Assembly (NCBI RefSeq): GCF_026151205.1
Contig: NC_087082.1
Span: forward strand, 10,734,901-10,798,900
DNA: 64,000 nt
Reading direction: 5' to 3'
Source of the DNA: Bolinopsis microptera
Lineage: Eukaryota; Ctenophora; Tentaculata; Lobata; Bolinopsidae
In this document: piece by piece, positions 59,501 through 64,000 of the stretch
Layout: each line of letters begins with the position of its first letter
How positions within the stretch are numbered: position 1 is the first letter of the stretch
The notes under the pieces: generated by a model
What the model was told of the DNA's origin: nothing
The model's database searches: none
What the model saw: the letters and a program-made list of their open reading frames with translations, nothing else
Position numbers and translations under genes: made by a program

Positions 59501-60954
59501 GGAGCGTGTAACTGTAATCAACACGATTAACAAAAATGCCTCGTTTTAAAGGTGCCTGTGAAATACAAAATTGATTGCATTTGATATGCAACTTTACAAA
59601 GCAGTAAATATACAAATGTACAGCAAATCGAACAAACATTATTAGTGGCAAAGGATCTTAATAAGAACGTCAGTTCGGTGCTGATTGAAATCAAATCGAC
59701 ATGCACTATAAGCTGCCGGTATGTGTTACAAAAGCAGCCAAATTAATCAGTAGTCACTAGTCAGTACTGTGATGCAAAAGTTTTACCAGATCCTTATAAT
59801 TTATCCTTATAAGCGCCTCGAGGCACTATTAGTATTATCGGTTGATAACATATAAGCGCCCCCAGGCACTATTAGCGTTATCGGTTGATAACATATAAGC
59901 GCCCCCAGGCACTATTAGTATTATCGGTTAACAACATATAAGCGCCCCCAGGCACTATTAGTATTATCGGTTAATAACATATAAGCGCCCCCAGGCACTA
60001 TTAGTATTATCGGTTAACAACATATAAGCGCCCCCAGGCACTATTAGTATTATCGGTTAACAACATATAAGCGCCCCCAGGCACTATTAGTATTATCGGT
60101 TAATAACATATAAGCGCCCCCAGGCACTATTAGTATTATCGGTTAATAACATATAAGCGCCCCCAGGCACTATTAGTATTATCGGTTAATAACAAATTTA
60201 AATGGTAACGGCAGATACGGGCAAATTAGTCGTGTGCTGTGTACCCACAGCGAAATTAGACCATACTTATCAGGAATTTAGCACCGTTACGATTTGACAA
60301 AGAAGTGCAGGAAATATTTCTAATTTCGATCGGATTGACTTTGACTTTGATACTAAATATTTGTATTGGGTAAAAATAATATGTGCCGCGCTTAACTATA
60401 CGCCGAAGGAATCGGGAGACAAACTAATGAAGAAATAGCCAAAGCCCAAAATACTGTAAATTCTACAGAATTTTGGTTATTTGATTAAAAGTATTTAATT
60501 AAAACTAAAAGAACTGACCCTGTTGGCGGGTTGTTTGATGAAGACAGCATTTATCTTCACTCCGTCTTTAGTTTTAATGTAGATATTCTCATACGGTAAT
60601 CCTGGTCATATAAATAGAGAAATTATTAATCGTTAAATACTCTATTCATGTCTAGCCGGTACTATTTAAAGTAAGTACATATTACCTCTCAGAACTCCTA
60701 AATAAGAGATATCAAATTTAATTGCCATCCAAACTAGAACCTCTTAAATCGGAGTACATTAAAATAAGATTTTTTTTAAAGAAGAAAAAAGGTTTTACTG
60801 AATATAATAACATAATATGTTTGTACCTATAGTGTTGGGGGTCTGCACGAACACCCGACTTGATTCCGGCTGATCAGGAAAGTAGAGGAATGTGTCCTGA
60901 TACTGGTAGAGGGCAGCAAATATTGCGAGAACTAGCAGCACTAATATCGTCCAA
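53558..60954 (-). CDS. ABHD13: ABHD13-type alpha/beta hydrolase, seven exons seen, 5' end outside window
   Basis: Exons 5' to 3': 60827-60954, 60519-60601, 57987-58146, 57053-57145, 56182-56336, 55154-55258, 53558-53704. All are GT-AG and all phases join, giving about 290 residues; the first exon (short N-terminus) is not found and probably lies right of the window. The first exon seen is a membrane anchor (WTILVLLVLAIFAALYQYQ) followed by FLYFPDQPESSR. Then come PYENIYIKTKDG, the oxyanion-hole box FLHGNAGNVGHR, the nucleophile elbow YGRSLGGG (Ser), the acid in SGMADTLVPP (Asp), and the catalytic His in SGTHNGTWQC. All three catalytic residues are present. ABHD13 is a single-pass serine hydrolase (Bem46-like); its substrate is poorly known. 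In vertebrates the coding region is compact, while here introns are loaded with palindromes and minisatellites. Confidence 0.9.
53706..54125. repeat. 22-bp minisatellite at a splice acceptor of ABHD13
   Basis: Units of gtgggatcagatcaactaat type, some carrying ttgtcaattt, about 19 copies. It abuts the acceptor of the last exon (53558-53704); on the coding strand the acceptor tract GATCTGACCCCACAG is itself a variant unit. Confidence 0.95.
54126..55000. other. ABHD13 intron sequence
   Basis: Intron between the exons at 55154 and 53704. AT-rich, no further element recognised. A plus-strand frame at 54214-54447 has no similarity. Confidence 0.35.
55001..55153. repeat. Tandem repeat carrying copies of a splice donor, ABHD13
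   Basis: About four units of 34-44 bp built from tacaatgtataatcaactta and cagtgtataatg. Each holds ATCAACTTACAGTGTATA, which on the coding strand is the end of exon 55154-55258 plus its donor (TATACACT before GTAAGTTGAT). The exon-intron border has been copied several times into the intron. Confidence 0.9.
56337..56980. repeat. Duplicated exon-start units beside ABHD13 exon 6
   Basis: Units of about 130-150 bp repeat an AT-rich segment plus a copy of the 3' splice site and first 29 bases of exon 56182-56336. Copies of aggtgaaccgctactcctcc lie at about 56466 and 56613, beside the real aggtgaaccgccactcctcc at 56315. A more diverged copy is at about 56944. Confidence 0.85.
57225..57945. mobile_element. 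Foldback element FB4, about 345-bp arms
   Basis: Left end TTAAGGGGGCCGGGGGGGG (TTAA at 57221-57224). The arms are near-perfect reverse complements around a centre near 57588, for example tccatgggaccaaaagcagc against its reverse. The right end has ACCACCCCC but no intact TTAA. It fills nearly all of an 841-bp ABHD13 intron (57146-57986). Confidence 0.9.
58305..59489. mobile_element. Foldback element FB5, 1.19 kb, perfect TTAA flanks
   Basis: TTAA at 58301-58304 and 59490-59493. It begins GGGGGGAGGGGGGTTCACCC and ends GGGTGAACC followed by a long C-run. The arms are about 540 bp; words such as gggcatacgcaccaaatttg and gactgagttatgagcc are shared with FB3. No transposase is seen. It lies in an ABHD13 intron. 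Long frames across it are artefacts of the palindrome. Confidence 0.9.
59810..60193. repeat. Minisatellite, about 43-45-bp unit, 9 copies
   Basis: The unit joins ataagcgcccccaggcacta, ttagtattatcggttaataa and cat. It lies in the same ABHD13 intron as FB5. Confidence 0.95.
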
Positions 60955-60966
60955 CTGGGAGTAGGT

Positions 60967-61615
60967 TCATGTTACAACAAGTTATCATGGGTTACCAATG
61001 GCTACAACAAGTTAGTGTGGGTTACTAATGGCTACAACAAGTTACTGTGGGTTGCTAATGGCTACAACAAGTTAGTGTGGGTTACCAATGGCTACAACAA
61101 GTTACTGTGGGTTACTAATGGCTACAACAAGTTAGTGTGGGTTACTAATGGCTACAACAAGTTACTGTGGGTTACCAATGGCTACAACAAGTTAGTGTGG
61201 GTTACTAATGGCTACCACAAGTTACTGTGGGTTACCAATGGCTACAACAAGTTAGTGTGGGTTACTAATGGCTACCACAAGTTACTGTGGGTTACCAATG
61301 GCTACAACAAGTTAATGTGGGTTACTAATGGCTACAACAAGTTACTGTGGGTTACTAATGGCTACAACAAGTTAGTGTGGGTTACTAATGGCTACAACAA
61401 GTTACTGTGGGTTACCAATGGCTACAACAAGTTAGTGTGGGTTACTAATGGCTACCACAAGTTACTGTGGGTTACCAATGGCTACAACAAGTTAGTGTGG
61501 GTTACCAATGGCTACAACAAGTTACTGTGGGTTACTAATGGCTACAACAAGTTACTGTGGGTTACCAATGGTTACTACAAGTTACTGTGGGTTACCAATG
61601 GTTACTACAAGTTAC
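60967..61615. repeat. 30-bp minisatellite beside an ABHD13 acceptor, about 21 copies
   Basis: Units of gttactgtgggttaccaatg plus gctacaacaa, often alternating agttactgtg and agttagtgtg, giving a 60-bp higher order. It begins about 12 bp from the acceptor of exon 60827-60954. The long plus-strand frame over it only reflects the multiple-of-three period. Confidence 0.95.
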
Positions 61616-61682
61616 CCGTACTATTTGTTAGGTACCATTGGTTACCAAAACAATTGGTTTACAATTGGCGAAATACTTTAGA

Positions 61683-64000
61683 CCGGAAAAAGGTACTTTA
61701 ACCCGGCGAAAGAAGACTTTAGCCCGGCGAAAGAAGACCTTAGCCCGGCGAAAGAAGACTTTAGCCTGGCAAAAGAGGACTTTAGCCCGGCGAAAGAAGA
61801 GTGAAGACTTTAACCCGGCGAAAGAAGAATTTAGCCCGGCGAAAGAAGACTTTAGCCCGGCGAAAGAAGACCTTAGCCCGGCGAAAGAAGACTTTAGCCT
61901 GGCAAAAGAGGACTTTAGCCCGGCGAAAGAAGAGTGAAGACTTTAACCCGGCGAAAGAAACTTTAGTCCGGCGAAAGAAACTATAGCCCGGCGAAAGTTA
62001 CCTTAGCCCGGCAAAAGTTACCTTAGCCCGGCGAAAGAAGACTTTAGCCCGGCGAATAAAACTTTAGCCCGACGAATAAAGCTTTAGCCAGGCGAAAGAA
62101 ACTTTAGTCCGGCAAATAAAACTTTAGCCCGGCGAATAAAGCTTTAGCCCGGCAAATAAAACTTTAGCCCGGCGAATAAAGCTTTAGCCCGACGAAAGAA
62201 ACTTTAGTCCGGCGAAAGTTACCTTAGCCCGGCGAAAGAAGACTTAATCCCGGCGAAAGAAACTTTATTCCGGCAAAAGAAGCTTTAGCCCGGCGAAAGA
62301 AGACTTTAGCCCGGCAAATAAAGCTTTAGCCCGGCGAATAAAGCTTTAGCCAGGCGAAAGAAGACTTTAGCCAGGCGAAAGAAGACTTTAGCCCGGCGAA
62401 AGAAGACTTTAGCCAGGCAAATAAAGTTTCAGCCCGGCGAATAAAGCTTTGGTCCGGCGAAAGAAGACTTTAGCCCGGCAAATAAAGCTTTAGCCCGGCG
62501 AATAAAGCTTTGGTCTGGCGAAAGAAGACTTTAGCCCGGCAAATAAAGCTTTAGCCCGGCGAATAAAGCTTTAGCCAGGCGAAAGAAGACTTAATCCCGG
62601 CGAAAGAAACTTTATTCCGGCAAAAGAAGCTTTAGCCCGGCGAAAGAAGACTTTAGCCCGGCAAATAAAGCTTTAGCCCGGCGAATAAAGCTTTAGCCAG
62701 GCGAAAGAAGACTTTAGCCCGGCGAAAGAAGACTTTAGCCAGGCAAATAAAGCTTCAGCCCGGCGAATAAAGCTTTATTCCGGCAAAAGAAGCTTTAGCC
62801 CGGCGAAAGAAGACTTTAGCCAGGCAAATAAAGCTTCAGCCCGGCGAATAAAGCTTTAGCCAGGCGAAAGAAGACTTTAGCCCGGCGAAAGAATACTTTA
62901 GAGTTTAGCCAGGCAAATAAAGCTTCAGCCCGGCGAATAAAGCTTTGGTCCGGCGAATAAAGCTTTAGCCAGGCGAAAGAAGACTTTAGCCCGGCAAATA
63001 AAGCTTCAGCCCGGCGAATAAAGCTTTAGCCAGGCAAAAGAAGACTTTAGCCCGGCGAAAGAAGACTTTAGCCAGGCAAATAAAGCTTCAGCCCGGCGAA
63101 TAAAGCTTTGGTCCGGTGAAAGAAGACTTTAGCCCGGCAAATAAAGCTTTAGCCCGGCGAATAAAGCTTTGGTCCGGCGAAAGAAGACTTTAGCCCGGCA
63201 AATAAAGCTTTAGCCCGGCGAATAAAGCTTTAGCCAGGCGAAAGAAGACTTAATCCCGGCGAAAGAAACTTTATTCCGGCAAAAGAAGCTTTAGCCCGGC
63301 GAAAGAAGACTTTAGCCCGGCAAATAAAGCTTTAGCCCGGCGAATAAAGCTTTAGCCAGGCGAAAGAAGACTTTAGCCCGGCGAAAGAAGACTTTAGCCA
63401 GGCAAATAAAGCTTCAGCCCGGCGAATAAAGCTTTATTCCGGCAAAAGAAGCTTTAGCCCGGCGAAAGAAGACTTTAGCCAGGCAAATAAAGCTTCAGCC
63501 CGGCGAATAAAGCTTTAGCCAGGCGAATAAAGCTTTAGCCAGGCGAAAGAAGACTTTAGCCCGGCGAAAGAAGACTTTAGCCAGGCAAATAAAGCTTCAG
63601 CCCGGCGAATAAAGCTTTAGCCAGGCGAAAGAAGACTTAATCCCGGCGAAAGAAACTTTATTCCGGCAAAAGAAGCTTTAGCCCGGCGAAAGAAGACTTT
63701 AGCCCGGCAAATAAAGCTTTAGCCCGGCAAATAAAACTTTAGCCCGGCGAATAAAGCTTTAGCCCGACGAAAGAAACTTTAGTCCGGCGAAAGTTACCTT
63801 AGCCCGGCGAAAGAAGACTTAATCCCGGCGAAAGAAACTTTATTCCGGCAAAAGAAGCTTTAGCCCGGCGAAAGAAGACTTTAGCCCGGCAAATAAAGCT
63901 TTAGCCCGGCGAATAAAGCTTTAGCCAGGCGAAAGAAGACTTTAGCCCGGCGAAAGAAGACTTTAGCCAGGCAAATAAAGCTTCAGCCCGGCGAATAAAG
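61683..64000. repeat. Satellite of 18-21-bp units, runs off the window
   Basis: Over 100 units of actttagcccggcgaaagaa type with two main variants (gaaagaagactttagcc and aataaagctttagcc). A higher-order block starting gacttaatcccggcgaaaga recurs at about 62232, 62589, 63248, 63632 and 63809. It probably lies in the first intron or upstream of ABHD13. Confidence 0.95.

Noticed and set aside
58212-59651. Gly/Pro-rich frames in both strands
   Set aside because: Mirror readings of the foldback element FB5; similar frames occur in FB3.
61015-61701. Long plus-strand frame of WVTNGYNKL repeats
   Set aside because: It is a by-product of a 30-bp period without stops; it lies antisense in an ABHD13 intron or upstream region, with no signal or flanking exons.

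Overview
The window is animal (metazoan) nuclear DNA. It has spliced genes with GT-AG introns, class A GPCRs without introns, SLC17 and SLC22 transporters, an ABHD13 hydrolase split into many exons, LINE and SINE fragments, foldback DNA transposons and many minisatellites. Short TTAGGG runs suggest animal-type telomere repeats. The mix (intronless GPCRs, intron-rich ABHD13, AT-rich introns) fits a cnidarian or other early-branching or marine invertebrate, but the species cannot be fixed from the sequence. Small indels in otherwise intact genes and one scrambled stretch inside the big satellite suggest a long-read assembly with consensus errors.

Layout. 0-5.8 kb: a TIR element carrying a HIRAN-like exon, LINE pieces, a direct repeat pair and degenerate telomere-like repeats. 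5.9-15.0 kb (minus): a nine-exon gene, reconstructed here, for a type I membrane receptor with a tyrosine-rich tail. An intronless GPCR sits in one of its introns on the opposite strand, and an I-type LINE sits in another. 16.3-17.9 kb (plus): an SLC22 organic ion transporter with one frameshift. 19.3-51.5 kb (minus): four tandem SLC17 (sialin/VGLUT-like) genes, A to D, each of five exons with the same phases. Upstream of A, B and C lie paired exon-like modules with a second kind of N-terminus. In copy D, intron 2 is about 14 kb and holds a second GPCR, a LINE remnant and a giant 50/64-bp minisatellite (39.9-51.0 kb). 53.6 kb to the right edge (minus): ABHD13, with seven of its exons recognised. 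Its introns are filled with minisatellites and two large palindromes.

The main pattern is that tandem repeats sit directly on exon-intron junctions. At least seven arrays abut a splice donor or acceptor of the genes reconstructed here, and three array families carry copies of the splice site in each unit. The second pattern is a family of G/C-ended palindromic elements in TTAA sites, with empty sites visible in the paralogous SLC17 units.

The SLC17 copies A and B carry an acidic dileucine (ExxxLL) at the N-terminus, like the lysosomal signal of sialin, so an endolysosomal or vesicular anion transporter cluster is the likely reading. The GPCRs, the receptor and ABHD13 are not obviously linked to it in function.
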